This document shows, in pieces, positions 1-8,415 of a stretch of 34,641 nt of DNA; position 1 is the stretch's first letter, and every line of letters begins with the position of its first letter. Source of the DNA: Actinomycetota bacterium (GTDB lineage: Bacteria > Actinomycetota > Acidimicrobiia > Acidimicrobiales > Ilumatobacteraceae); the NCBI GenBank assembly GCA_026393475.1, contig JAPLAA010000027.1:1-34641 (forward strand), written 5' to 3'. The notes under the pieces are model-generated. The model worked only from the letters and a program-made list of their open reading frames with translations, did no database searches and was not told the origin of the DNA. The position numbers were made by a program, and so were the translations under genes.

Positions 1-1
1 C

Positions 2-523
2 GCGCGACCCGACGTGGCGTTCCTCGACGAACCGACCTCGGGTGTCGACGTGCTCGGCCGCGACACGATCCGGGCGATCGTGCGCGACCTCGCCGACGGT
101 GGCTGCGCCGTCGTCCTCGCCACCCACGAACTCGACGAGGCCGAACGCCTCGCCGACCGCGTCGTGATCTTCGACCGTGGCGAGGTGATCGCCGACGGAA
201 CGCTCGACGAGCTGCGCCACGGACACGACGAGATCCGCTTCCGCAGCTCGAGCGGTCTCGACCTCGGCTCCCTCGGCGCCGAGACCGGGCTCACCGCGGT
301 GTCGCTCGGTGACGGCGAGTACCTCGTCCGAGTCGCGTCCGACCCGCAGGTGGTCGCCCGGCTCAGCGGATGGCTCGGCACACACGGTCACCCGTTGATC
401 GACCTCCGCGCCGGTGCGCAACGGCTCGAGGACGTCTTCCGTCGGTTGACATCGGCTGCTGCCGACCACGCCGACGGCCCTGCTGGCGACACGAACAGCG
501 ACACGACCGGCGGTGCCCGATGA
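2..523 (+). CDS. ABC-2 type transporter ATP-binding protein, C-terminal part (partial)
   Basis: The reading frame is open at the left edge, so the N-terminus with Walker A and the signature motif lies outside the window. What remains starts at the Walker B strand (FLDEPTSGVD, with D-loop) and continues to the switch histidine in VVLATHELDEAE. A roughly 80-residue C-terminal extension follows, as in DrrA/CcmA-type exporter ATPases. The protein would hydrolyse ATP on the cytoplasmic face to drive the permease encoded next. Its stop overlaps the permease start as ATGA, so the two are translationally coupled. The substrate cannot be told: drug, lipid and haem exporters share this architecture. 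The neighbouring oxidase operon is convergent, so it gives only weak context. Confidence 0.9.
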   Translation, partial: ARPDVAFLDEPTSGVDVLGRDTIRAIVRDLADGGCAVVLATHELDEAERLADRVVIFDRGEVIADGTLDELRHGHDEIRFRSSSGLDLGSLGAETGLTAVSLGDGEYLVRVASDPQVVARLSGWLGTHGHPLIDLRAGAQRLEDVFRRLTSAAADHADGPAGDTNSDTTGGAR

Positions 524-1254
524 GCCGCCTCCGCAGCCAGGTCCGCACCGAGCTGCAGCTCGTGAGCCGCAACGGCGAGCAGCTGCTGCTCACCCTCGGC
601 ATCCCGGTGATGCTGCTGGTGTTCTTCAGCCTCGTCGACGTGCTCCCCACGGGCACCGACGATCCGGTCGACTTCCTCGCCCCGGGTGTGCTCGCCCTGG
701 CGGTGATGAGCACGGCGATGGTGAGCCTCGGCATCGGCACCGGGTTCGAACGCATGTATCAGGTGCTGAAGCGGCTCGGCGCGACGCCCCTCGGTCGCGG
801 CAACCTGATCGCGGCCAAGATCGTCGGCGTCGTCGCCGTCGAGCTGGTGCAGTTCGCCGTCCTGGTGCCGGTCGCGTACGCGCTCGGTTGGAGCCCACCC
901 TCGCCGCAGTGGCCGGCCGCGGCCGGCGCCGTCGTGCTCGGCACCGTGGCCTTCGCCGGCATCGGCCTCACGCTGGCCGGTCGCCTCCGCGGCGAGATCA
1001 ACCTCGCCGCACAGAACGGCCTGTACCTCGTCCTGCTCCTGCTCGGTGGCATGGTGATCCCGTTCGAGGAGCTTCCGTCGCCGATGCAGGCGGTGGCCCG
1101 AGCGCTGCCGTCCGGCGCACTGGCCGACGTCTTACGTGAGACGCTGGCCGACGCAGGCTCACGTCCCGGGACCAGTTGGGCCGTGCTGGCCGGCTGGGCG
1201 GTGATCACGCCGCTCGTCGCGCGACGGTTGTTCCGCTTCGACGGTCATCGCTGA
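520..1254 (+). CDS. ABC-2 type transporter permease
   Basis: This 244-residue integral membrane protein has about six predicted hydrophobic segments. The first starts near residue 25 (LLLTLGIPVMLLVFFSLVD) and the last lies near the C-terminus, which is the usual size and layout of an ABC-2 permease (DrrB/YadH type). The ATG at 520 was chosen over upstream in-frame starts because it forms ATGA with the ATPase stop. Together the two genes would make an ATP-driven exporter. The end of the gene faces the convergent ctaG gene across a short inverted repeat. The cargo is unknown. Confidence 0.88.
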   Translation: MSRLRSQVRTELQLVSRNGEQLLLTLGIPVMLLVFFSLVDVLPTGTDDPVDFLAPGVLALAVMSTAMVSLGIGTGFERMYQVLKRLGATPLGRGNLIAAKIVGVVAVELVQFAVLVPVAYALGWSPPSPQWPAAAGAVVLGTVAFAGIGLTLAGRLRGEINLAAQNGLYLVLLLLGGMVIPFEELPSPMQAVARALPSGALADVLRETLADAGSRPGTSWAVLAGWAVITPLVARRLFRFDGHR

Positions 1255-1265
1255 CGTCGACCTAC

Positions 1266-1299
1266 CACTGAGTGCGCCCCACCGTGGCAGGGGTCAGTG
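1266..1299. terminator. Candidate bidirectional terminator between the ABC permease and ctaG
   Basis: An imperfect inverted repeat lies between two convergent genes. CACTGA (1266-1271) pairs with TCAGTG (1294-1299), and CCCC (1277-1280) pairs with GGGG (1290-1293), with a one-sided bulge of five bases. The ctaG stop codon lies in the right arm. There is no clear T-run, so this would be a weak or factor-assisted terminator. Confidence 0.45.
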
Positions 1300-2289
1300 C
1301 TCGTTCGGCGCCGGTGTACTGGTGGGCGACGGTGGATCGTTGCGCGCGAACGCAGCCGTCACGTCGGCGTAGGTGAGCGTCGACTCGTCATGGCCGGTGA
1401 TCTCCGCAGCCGGGATCTGGCGATCCCGCACGTAGGTGTTGTCCTGCTCGAAGTTGCGTGAGAAGCGCTTGAAGAACAGGTACACGACGATCGACCAGAG
1501 GAACATGCCGCCGCCGATCTTCATCATCGCTCCGGCGATCTGCTGATCGTCGGTGGGGCTGAGGCCCCACACCCGCACCGGCGTGTTGTAGTGCTTGTAG
1601 ACGGTGCCCTCGGCGAAGGTGAGCCATCCGGCCGGCACCGTGGGCACCACGCTCATCAGGAACAGGTAGATGCACTTGCCCAGGTGATTGATCCGCAGTT
1701 CTTCGAACGGGCCGATCACCGGGCACCACATCAGCAACGCCGTCGTGACGACGAGCAGGTGCAGCGTGTAGTGGAGCGGACCGTTCTCGGTCGACGCGTT
1801 CACCATCCCCGGGATGTGCAGCACCATGACGACCACGTTGAACAGCACCCCGGCGATCACCGGCGACGTGAGGAAGCGGAACACCCGGTATGCGCGTCCA
1901 TCGCCGATCACCGTGCGAGCCATCCACGTGGGGATCGACATCAGCGCGAGCGGTGGTACGAAGTAGCTGAACACCATGTGCTGGAACATGTGCACCGAGT
2001 AGAGGTAGTTCTCCCCGATGTCGTGGACCGGCCAGTCGGCGGCGAACCAGAACAGGCCGACCGCACCCGCGAAGGAGGCGATCTGGCGCCCGGACACCGG
2101 TGCCTGTCCGGCGGGGACCGCTCGCGGTCCGATCACCCGGGCCATGTACACGTACGCCCCGATGAAGAACGCGACGAGCACCCAGACCTCGGGATGGGCC
2201 TGGAACGCCCATGGGTCGGCGTACGCGCCGGAAGCGGTCGCTTCGGTGCCGGCGAGGACGAGGTGTGAACTGGTGATGTCGGCGAACAC
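1294..2289 (-). CDS. ctaG: CtaG-type cytochrome c oxidase assembly membrane protein (caa3_CtaG family)
   Basis: The 331-residue polytopic protein has about seven hydrophobic segments and the histidine/methionine-rich membrane motifs of caa3-type CtaG. These include DWPVHDIGENYLYSVHMFQH near residues 85-105, the HIPGM segment and the HYTLH segment. CtaG of this type is needed to build the copper centres of caa3 oxidases and is unrelated to Cox11. The start is a GTG preceded by a good Shine-Dalgarno sequence (GGAGG, 7 nt upstream). It is the last gene of the oxidase operon, 46 bp after the subunit IV gene. The C-terminal 40 residues are polar and poorly conserved in appearance. Confidence 0.9.
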   Translation of the reverse strand: MFADITSSHLVLAGTEATASGAYADPWAFQAHPEVWVLVAFFIGAYVYMARVIGPRAVPAGQAPVSGRQIASFAGAVGLFWFAADWPVHDIGENYLYSVHMFQHMVFSYFVPPLALMSIPTWMARTVIGDGRAYRVFRFLTSPVIAGVLFNVVVMVLHIPGMVNASTENGPLHYTLHLLVVTTALLMWCPVIGPFEELRINHLGKCIYLFLMSVVPTVPAGWLTFAEGTVYKHYNTPVRVWGLSPTDDQQIAGAMMKIGGGMFLWSIVVYLFFKRFSRNFEQDNTYVRDRQIPAAEITGHDESTLTYADVTAAFARNDPPSPTSTPAPNEH

Positions 2290-2335
2290 GGTCGTCGCCT
2301 CCGAGGGTCAGCTGAGGGGGGTCAGCGCGTGCGGA

Positions 2336-2698
2336 TCAGGTGGGGCTGAAGAAGCGGAACGTGGCGAGGAACGCCATGTACACGAGGATCGCCAAGATCA
2401 GGCCTGTGTAGAACAGGTAGCTGAAGATCTTGTCGTCGCCCTTGAGGTGCATGAACAGCGAGGCCACCATGACGAACTTGATCGCCATCAGGATCAGCAA
2501 CGTGGGCAGGAAGAACGCCCCGAAGTCGACCCAGTAGGTCGAGGTCTCCAACGCCGTGATCGCGGCGAGGATCAGCGCGACCTTGACGTAGTAGCTGTCG
2601 GGCTTGTGCTCGTGGACGTGTGGCTCGTGAGCGTGATCAACGTGATCGCCGTGGTCAGCGTGATCGCCGTGCTCGACGTGGTCTGCGGTGGTGCTCAT
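2336..2698 (-). CDS. Cytochrome c oxidase subunit IV (prokaryotic COX4-like) with a His-rich N-terminus
   Basis: This 120-residue small membrane subunit has three hydrophobic segments: roughly residues 38-55, 62-82 and 92-113. The segment around FVMVASLFMHLKGD is the hallmark of the bacterial subunit IV (CyoD/CtaF-like COX4_pro) family. About the first 32 residues are dominated by H, D and E (repeated HGDH and HVDH), which would be a soluble metal-binding tail. The ATG at 2698 was chosen because it follows a GAGG ribosome site and comes 11 bp after the subunit III stop. Family members stabilise the subunit I/III core and have no catalytic residues. The gene order ctaC-ctaD-ctaE-subunit IV supports the assignment. 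Confidence 0.88.
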   Translation of the reverse strand: MSTTADHVEHGDHADHGDHVDHAHEPHVHEHKPDSYYVKVALILAAITALETSTYWVDFGAFFLPTLLILMAIKFVMVASLFMHLKGDDKIFSYLFYTGLILAILVYMAFLATFRFFSPT

Positions 2699-2709
2699 GT
2701 CGGCCTCGC

Positions 2710-3369
2710 TCAGGACGGGATCAGGTAGACGAGTGTGAAGATGATGATCCACACCACGTCGACGAAGTGCCAGTAGAGACCGACGAGCTCGACCACTTCG
2801 GCCTTGTCGCCGGGCACGCTGCTGCGCTTGTTGATGCCCACGAGGGCCATCAGCATGATGATGCCGACGGTGACGTGCACACCGTGGAAGCCGGTGAGGG
2901 TGTAGAAGCTCGAGCTGAAGAGGCTGGACGTGAAGCCCAGGCCCTCCCGGTAGAAGCTGGTGAACTCGTACACCTGACCGCCGACGAAGGTGGCGCCGAG
3001 GAGTGCGGTGACCGTCAACCACAGATTGGTGCGGCGGTCGTCCTTCTGAGCGGCCGCCGACACGGCGAGCACCATGGTGAGCGAGCTCATGAGCAGGACG
3101 AAGCTCGACACCGACGTGAACGGGATGTCGAAGATCTGGTCAGGCCCGAGATCGGCTGGGTGACGACCTCGGTAGAGCATGTAGGTGGAGATGAGACCGC
3201 CGAACAGCAGGCACTCGCTGCCGAGGAACAGCCACATCGCCATCTTGTTGTTGCTCAGACCCGTCGAGGTGTGGTGTGCCCCGTGGTCCGCATGGTCGTC
3301 ATGACCACCGTGGCCTTCATGCCCGCCATGATCGTCGGACACGGGTTCGTGGACAGCGATGTCAGCCAA
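2710..3369 (-). CDS. ctaE: Cytochrome c oxidase subunit III (canonical)
   Basis: The 219-residue subunit III has a cytosolic His-rich tail followed by five to seven hydrophobic segments. Family signatures are GSECLLFGGL near residue 50, FTGFHGVHV-like FYTLTGFHGVHVTVG and the final YWHFVDVVWIIIF. I place the start at a TTG (3369). It overlaps the end of ctaD, and AAGGAG lies 10 nt upstream inside ctaD. An in-frame ATG at 3399 would add ten residues and has no better ribosome site. Residues 7-33 are HEP...HGGHEGHGGHDDH-like, a probable copper/zinc-binding tail also seen in subunit IV. Subunit III supports proton uptake and stability of subunit I. Confidence 0.93.
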   Translation of the reverse strand: MADIAVHEPVSDDHGGHEGHGGHDDHADHGAHHTSTGLSNNKMAMWLFLGSECLLFGGLISTYMLYRGRHPADLGPDQIFDIPFTSVSSFVLLMSSLTMVLAVSAAAQKDDRRTNLWLTVTALLGATFVGGQVYEFTSFYREGLGFTSSLFSSSFYTLTGFHGVHVTVGIIMLMALVGINKRSSVPGDKAEVVELVGLYWHFVDVVWIIIFTLVYLIPS

Positions 3370-5374
3370 TGGTCGCCAACTCCTTGTTGCTCCCGCCACC
3401 GTCGGCCGGCGGGTCGTAGTCCGAATCGTCGGCCACCGACGGCTCGAGTGCCCACCCGAACATCGCCAGCAGGACCACGAGGCCGCCGGCGACGATCAGC
3501 AAGCGGTTGTAGATCACGCCGTACCCCATGAGCGGCAGGGCGAAGGCGAGGATGATCGGCCAGTACGACGGCGACGGCAGGTGGATGTGCTTGTCGGCCT
3601 TGGCCTCTTCCGCAGCGAGGATCTCCTCGCCGGTGGCGACCTTGCGCACCTCACCGGTGTCGTGGTCGACCTCGTACTTGCGGTGGAAGAACTCGTCGAG
3701 TGCATGCACCGTCGGGATCGCGTCGAAGTTGTGTTCCTTCGGCGGGCTCGCGGTCATCCATTCCAGGCTGCGGGCATCCCACGGGTCGAGCGGGGCCTTC
3801 GGCGTCTTGGAGGACTTCTTGTGCGTCTGCCACACGTTCAGCAGGAACACCGCGACGCCGATGGCGATGACGAACGAACCGACGGAGGCGACCCGGTTCC
3901 AGAAGCCGAGGTTGAAGAAGCCTTCACCCGCTCGAGCCTCGGTCCAGTTCATCATGCGGCGCGGCTGGCCCTGCAGACCGATGATGTGCATCGGGCCGAA
4001 GGTCAGGTTCATGCCGATGATCATCAGCCAGAAGTTCCACTTGCCGAGGCGCTCGCTGAGCATCTTGCCGAACATCTTCGGCCACCAGTAGTAGAACCCG
4101 GCGAACAGGCCGAGGACGGCGCCGCCGAAGATCGTGTAGTGGAAGTGGGCGACGATGTAGTAGGTGTCGGTCTGCTGCGTGTCGCTGGGTGCCACGGCAT
4201 GGGTGACGCCCGAGAGGCCACCGATCGTGAACTCGACGACGAGGCCGATCGCGAACAGCATCGACGTGGTGAACCAGATCTTGCCGCCCCACATGGTGAG
4301 GGTCCAGTTCACGATCTTCACACCGGTGGGGATGGCGATGAGCATGGTGGCCACCGAGAACACAGCGACGCTGACCGGGCCGAGGCCGCTGGCGAACATG
4401 TGGTGTGCCCACACACCCCAGCCGACGAAGCCGATGGCCGCACCCGAGAACACCACGAAGCGGTACCCGAACAGCGGCTTGCGGCTGAACACCGGCAGCA
4501 CCTCGCTGACGATGCCGAAGCCGGGCAAGACGAGGATGTACACCTCGGGATGACCGAAGATCCAGAACAGGTGTTGCCAGAGCAGGGGGTCGGCACCGGC
4601 GGAGACGTCGAAGAACGTGGCGCCGAACTCACGCTGGAACATGAGCAGGAACAGCGCCACGGTGATGACCGGGATGGCGAACACGAGGAGGAACTGGATC
4701 ACCAGGATCATCCACGTGAAGATCGGCATCTTCATCAACGTCATGCCCGGGGCACGCATGTTGAGGATCGTGACGATCAGGTTGATCGCACCCGTCAACG
4801 AGGCGATACCCGTGATCTGCAGGCCGAGGCCCCAGAAGTCGACGCCGTGGCTGGGCGAGAACAGTGCGTTGGCGTTCGGCTGGTACATGAACCATCCGCC
4901 GTCGGCCGCACCGCCGAGGAGCCACGAGGTGTTGAGGAACAGACCGCCGGCGAGGAAGCACCAGAAGCCGAACGCGTTGATGCGGGGGAACGCCACGTCG
5001 CGGGCACCGATCTGGAGCGGCACGAGGTAGTTGGCGAACGCCGCCGCCATCGGCATCACGAAGAGGAACACCATGGTGGTGGCGTGCATCGTGAACATCT
5101 CGTTGTACAGACCGGCGCTCAGCACCGTGCCCTCGGGCCCGGCGAGCTGGAGACGGATCAGCAGTGCCTCGACGCCGCCCACGAGGAAGAAGAACATCGC
5201 GACGACGCCGTACATGATGCCGAGCTTCTTGTGGTCGACGGTGAACACCCACGAGCGCCACCCGGTCGTGGAGACCGGACGCTTGAGGACGCCGTACGCC
5301 TGGGACGGGGTGACGACTGCAGGTGCACCTGATCCGGCGAGTGCCGGCGTGCTGGGTCGTTCGATGATGGCCAT
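3362..5374 (-). CDS. ctaD: Cytochrome c oxidase subunit I (catalytic, aa3/caa3 A1 type)
   Basis: This 670-residue haem-copper oxidase core reduces O2 to water and pumps protons across the inner membrane. All catalytic residues are visible. His97 and His412 are the low-spin haem a ligands, and His410 is the high-spin haem ligand. CuB is bound by His275 and the His324-His325 pair. Tyr279 is the cross-linked tyrosine of GHPEVY. Glu277 and Asp126 (GARDVAFPR) mark the D channel and Lys353 (TGVKIVNW) the K channel. The Arg472-Arg473 pair sits at the haem propionates. The GHPEVY form classifies it as A1. The ATG at 5374 follows GGGAG with 8 nt spacing. The C-terminal DPWD...LEW tail (about residue 540) and two extra hydrophobic segments near 620-650 are typical of actinobacterial CtaD. 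Confidence 0.98.
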   Translation of the reverse strand: MAIIERPSTPALAGSGAPAVVTPSQAYGVLKRPVSTTGWRSWVFTVDHKKLGIMYGVVAMFFFLVGGVEALLIRLQLAGPEGTVLSAGLYNEMFTMHATTMVFLFVMPMAAAFANYLVPLQIGARDVAFPRINAFGFWCFLAGGLFLNTSWLLGGAADGGWFMYQPNANALFSPSHGVDFWGLGLQITGIASLTGAINLIVTILNMRAPGMTLMKMPIFTWMILVIQFLLVFAIPVITVALFLLMFQREFGATFFDVSAGADPLLWQHLFWIFGHPEVYILVLPGFGIVSEVLPVFSRKPLFGYRFVVFSGAAIGFVGWGVWAHHMFASGLGPVSVAVFSVATMLIAIPTGVKIVNWTLTMWGGKIWFTTSMLFAIGLVVEFTIGGLSGVTHAVAPSDTQQTDTYYIVAHFHYTIFGGAVLGLFAGFYYWWPKMFGKMLSERLGKWNFWLMIIGMNLTFGPMHIIGLQGQPRRMMNWTEARAGEGFFNLGFWNRVASVGSFVIAIGVAVFLLNVWQTHKKSSKTPKAPLDPWDARSLEWMTASPPKEHNFDAIPTVHALDEFFHRKYEVDHDTGEVRKVATGEEILAAEEAKADKHIHLPSPSYWPIILAFALPLMGYGVIYNRLLIVAGGLVVLLAMFGWALEPSVADDSDYDPPADGGGSNKELATIG

Positions 5375-5388
5375 CTGGGGTGCTCCCG

Positions 5389-6612
5389 TCAGTTCCGCTC
5401 GAGGAGATAGGCGATGATCTGGTCGATCTGGGTCTCGTTGAGGCCGAGGGCCGGCATGCCGCGGACCTTGCCGCCGCTGTTGGCCTTCTGGGCGTCGCTC
5501 GCGTACATCGGCTTCTTGGCCGGTGCGTTGCGGATCCACTCACGCAGGTCGACGGCGTTGAGGCACTCGGCCGTCACGCCCTGCAGGTAGAGCGCACCGA
5601 ACTCCTCGGGCGACGCGTTCCACACACGATCGCGGCACTCGTCGGTGAGGAGGTCCCACGTGGCACCGGCGAAGGTGTTGCGGGTCATCAGATGGGTGAG
5701 GTTGGGCGCTGATCCCGAGACCACGAACTGGTCGGGGTTGGCGAGCACCGGGGTGACGGTGCCGTCGGGCGCCGTGGAGCTCAGGCCGTTGACCTGGTGG
5801 CAGTAGGCGCAGTTGGCGGTGAACGCCGCCTCACCGAGCGCGGCCTGCGAGCCGGCCTCGGGCGCCACGTAGGACTCGAGCTGGTTGGCGACCCAGGTCT
5901 GGAAGTCGTCGGGGTTCAGCGCGACGGCCTCCATCTTCATGTTGGCGTGGCTCAGACCGCAGAACTCGGTGCACTGACCGGCGTAGATGCCGGGCTGGTT
6001 GGCCTGCATGCGCAGCGTGTGCACACGGCCGGGCACGGTGTCCTTCTTGCCGTTGAGGGCAGGGATCCAGAACGAGTGGATCACGTCACGGCTCGTGAGC
6101 CGGAGCAGCACGTTGGTGTTCGCGGGGATGACGAGCTGACCGCTGGTGACGATCGGATCGGAGATGCCACCGCAGCCCTCCTGGGCCGGGTAGTCGTATT
6201 CCCACCACCACTGCTGACCGGTGACGTTGACGATGCACTCGGTGTCGCTGGTGTCGGCGAGGTCGAAGATCGTGCTGACCGTCGGGATGCCGACGCCCAC
6301 GAGGATGAGGGCGGGCAGGATCGTGAGGGCGATCTCGAGCGCCGGCTTGCCGTGGCTCTGCTCGGGCATCGGCTGGCCCTTGTCGCGGAAGCGCACGACG
6401 GCGTAGCCGACCGCCACCATGACGATGACGCCGACGATGCCGGCCACGAGGAACACCGGCCATTGCAGATCGTGGATCTTCTGGGCGTTCTCACCCTTGG
6501 GCTGCCAGGTGTCCTGGGGCGCATCCTTCGCGCAGCCGGCCAACACGGCTGCGGAGGCAGCGGTGAGACCGAGCACGAGCGCTCTGCGACGACTTGTCCT
6601 ACGACGGGTCAT
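5389..6612 (-). CDS. ctaC: Cytochrome c oxidase subunit II fused to a C-terminal cytochrome c domain (caa3 type), lipoprotein
   Basis: The 407-residue subunit II begins with an arginine-rich signal (SRRRALVLG) and a lipobox LAGC, with Cys27 the likely lipidation site. Two transmembrane helices follow (about 52-74 and 93-115). The CuA cupredoxin domain holds all ligands: His179, Cys214, Glu216, Cys218, His222 and Met225. After residue 250 comes a class I cytochrome c domain with CAYCH at 268-272 and a probable Met386 axial ligand. The fusion lets the enzyme accept electrons without a separate soluble cytochrome. An insertion of about 60 residues (300-360), with Cys326 and Cys350, separates the haem motif from the Met. 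An alternative ATG at 6660 overlaps the previous gene but lengthens the signal n-region by 16 residues. Confidence 0.95.
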   Translation of the reverse strand: MTRRRTSRRRALVLGLTAASAAVLAGCAKDAPQDTWQPKGENAQKIHDLQWPVFLVAGIVGVIVMVAVGYAVVRFRDKGQPMPEQSHGKPALEIALTILPALILVGVGIPTVSTIFDLADTSDTECIVNVTGQQWWWEYDYPAQEGCGGISDPIVTSGQLVIPANTNVLLRLTSRDVIHSFWIPALNGKKDTVPGRVHTLRMQANQPGIYAGQCTEFCGLSHANMKMEAVALNPDDFQTWVANQLESYVAPEAGSQAALGEAAFTANCAYCHQVNGLSSTAPDGTVTPVLANPDQFVVSGSAPNLTHLMTRNTFAGATWDLLTDECRDRVWNASPEEFGALYLQGVTAECLNAVDLREWIRNAPAKKPMYASDAQKANSGGKVRGMPALGLNETQIDQIIAYLLERN

Positions 6613-6663
6613 GTGCGGCACGTTCCTCACGGTAGCCAGGTTGTTGTTTCGCAGCGTCATGAC

Positions 6664-7818
6664 TCACGGCACCACGATCTCGACGGTCGCCGCATCGACA
6701 CCCGGCACCACGAAGGTGTAGGGCTCGAGGGATGCACCGTTGGGCGGGCTCGACTTGGGGAAGACGAGGGTCATCATCTGACGGCCGTCGGGCTTGACGA
6801 GTGTGGTGCAGGTGACGGGCTTCTCGGTGACCTTCGTCCCGTTCACGTCGACCTCGAACGCACCCATGTTGGCCGTGAGGCGAACGGTCTCGTCGCTCAG
6901 GTTGCGGAACATGATCTGCGACGGGTTGCTGCGCTGGAGCGTGACGGTGCGGCTGTACTCGCCCATGCCGACCTGCTGGCCGTAGAGCTCGCCGTCGGCG
7001 TTGAAGATGATCGTCGCGGCGACGTTGCTCTTCGCTGCGACCCCTTGCGAGCCCTTCTCGTCGACCTCGGTCTCCTCGTTGCTCGCGCAGACCGCCGGCT
7101 CGGTGCTCACCGTGGGGTACTCGTGCATGCTGCGCTCGCCGTCGATGGCCATGACGGCGCCGGTGCTGACCAGACCGAGCGTGCCGATCGTGCAGATGCC
7201 GGCGATGACGCTCGTCTTCACGGTCGGGCGGCTCGCGAACAGGAACCCGCCGAGCGTGATCAGCGACGCAACGATGATGAAGACCGCAGGACCGGACTCC
7301 TTCGACAGGAAGAGCATGATCCGCGAGAACGAGTAGATGATCACCGTGAGGCCCACGGCGCCGAGCACCGGGAACTCGAGCGGGTGCATGATCCGACCGC
7401 GCACCGAGGCGTTGAACCGGCGATCCGACGAGGCCCGGTCGGCCCACGCCTGGACGAGCCACTCGAACAGCGCGATGAGCAGCACGACGATGCCGGCCTT
7501 GAACACGACCGGGGTGGCGACCAGGCCGACGGCGACGAGGGCGCCGCCGAACGCGCCGACCGCCGGCCACATGCTGTTGCTCGGGCGTTCCTGGGCGGCG
7601 GCCGAGGTGGTGGTCGCGTCGCTGTCCATGCCGCCGACGTTGGAGTCGCGGACCCAGAAGTTGATGGCCATGAGGAACAGCAGGGCGATCGAGACCGAGA
7701 TGAGGCCGATCGCTGCGGTCCAGGCGGCGGCACCGTCGTAGCTGACACCGAACGCGACAGCCGCGACGATGGCCAGGACGCTGGCGCCGATGAAGAGCTT
7801 GGAACCCGTGGTGAACAT
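6664..7818 (-). CDS. CtaF-like membrane protein with extra helices and an outer beta-rich domain (uncharacterised)
   Basis: The protein has 384 residues. By eye the first 125 resemble actinobacterial oxidase subunit IV (CtaF, normally about 140 residues): a paired-helix start (KLFIGASVLAIVAAVAFGV) and a SMWP...AVGLVATPVVFKAGI segment matching the SWWP...AVGIALWLPWLIAAG region of CtaF. Beyond that it adds three hydrophobic segments (about 148-172, 176-195, 202-224). A C-terminal 155-residue soluble domain rich in beta-strand pattern follows, with only two cysteines (244, 337). The soluble part looks like an Ig/cupredoxin fold without an obvious copper site. It lies between the divergent subunit III gene (16 bp upstream) and ctaC. 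A structural role in the oxidase is inferred from position. Confidence 0.75.
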   Translation of the reverse strand: MFTTGSKLFIGASVLAIVAAVAFGVSYDGAAAWTAAIGLISVSIALLFLMAINFWVRDSNVGGMDSDATTTSAAAQERPSNSMWPAVGAFGGALVAVGLVATPVVFKAGIVVLLIALFEWLVQAWADRASSDRRFNASVRGRIMHPLEFPVLGAVGLTVIIYSFSRIMLFLSKESGPAVFIIVASLITLGGFLFASRPTVKTSVIAGICTIGTLGLVSTGAVMAIDGERSMHEYPTVSTEPAVCASNEETEVDEKGSQGVAAKSNVAATIIFNADGELYGQQVGMGEYSRTVTLQRSNPSQIMFRNLSDETVRLTANMGAFEVDVNGTKVTEKPVTCTTLVKPDGRQMMTLVFPKSSPPNGASLEPYTFVVPGVDAATVEIVVP

Positions 7819-7833
7819 GCGTGCCCTACCCGA

Positions 7834-8415
7834 TCACTTCGTGACGTAGACGACGAACCAGAGCACGACGTACATCGCGCTCAGGAAGTACCAGTACATG
7901 GCGTGCGCGGAGATGATCTCGCGCTCGCTCGTGCGGCCGCCGAGATAGCGGAAGGCCGAGACGACCGTGAAGACCAGGCCGACGATGAGCAGCGCGACGA
8001 AGGCACCGGTGACCGCGTAGAACATCGTCTGGTAGGTGCCGTCGCCGAGCCCGAGCCCCATCTGGCGGTAGATGAACGCCTGCGAGTTGAGCACCGCGAT
8101 GCCGATCAGGGCGACCAGTCCGAGGGCCAGCGCCGTGCCGCCCTTGTGCTGGCGGCGTGCCGCGTACACGGCCCACTGGGCGAAGATGCCGATGAACAAG
8201 AACGCGATGAGCATCACGTTCGTGGGCACCTCGGGCACCTTGACCGTTGCCGGCTTCCATTCGCCGTCGGTGACCGACAGCGCCTCCTGGCGGAAACGCA
8301 CGAACAGCGCGATCAGGCCGCCGAAGAACGTGGTTCCGGCCGCACAGGCGAGTGCGGTGCCGACGAACAGCTGGCGGCGCGGGGCCGGCGGCGGTGCAGC
8401 GGGCAGTGCGTACAT
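7834..8415 (-). CDS. Divergent cytochrome c oxidase subunit III homologue
   Basis: The 193-residue membrane protein has about five hydrophobic segments. It aligns by eye with the canonical subunit III: TTFFGGLIALFVRFRQ corresponds to LLFGGLISTYMLYRG, and YWYFLSAMYVVLWFVVYV to YWHFVDVVWIIIFTLVYL. The conserved glutamate before FGGL and the histidines of the FHGVH motif and the YWHF motif are replaced. The ATG at 8415 shares a base with the stop of the upstream divergent subunit I gene (TGATG), so the two proteins are translationally coupled and probably pair. Its N-terminus is proline-rich (ALPAAPPPAPRR). I infer a partner of the divergent subunit I rather than of the working enzyme. Confidence 0.8.
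   Translation of the reverse strand: MYALPAAPPPAPRRQLFVGTALACAAGTTFFGGLIALFVRFRQEALSVTDGEWKPATVKVPEVPTNVMLIAFLFIGIFAQWAVYAARRQHKGGTALALGLVALIGIAVLNSQAFIYRQMGLGLGDGTYQTMFYAVTGAFVALLIVGLVFTVVSAFRYLGGRTSEREIISAHAMYWYFLSAMYVVLWFVVYVTK

Noticed and set aside
3362..3399. Frameshift between ctaD and ctaE
   Set aside because: Both proteins are complete; the short overlap is normal coupling, with a ribosome site inside the ctaD end.
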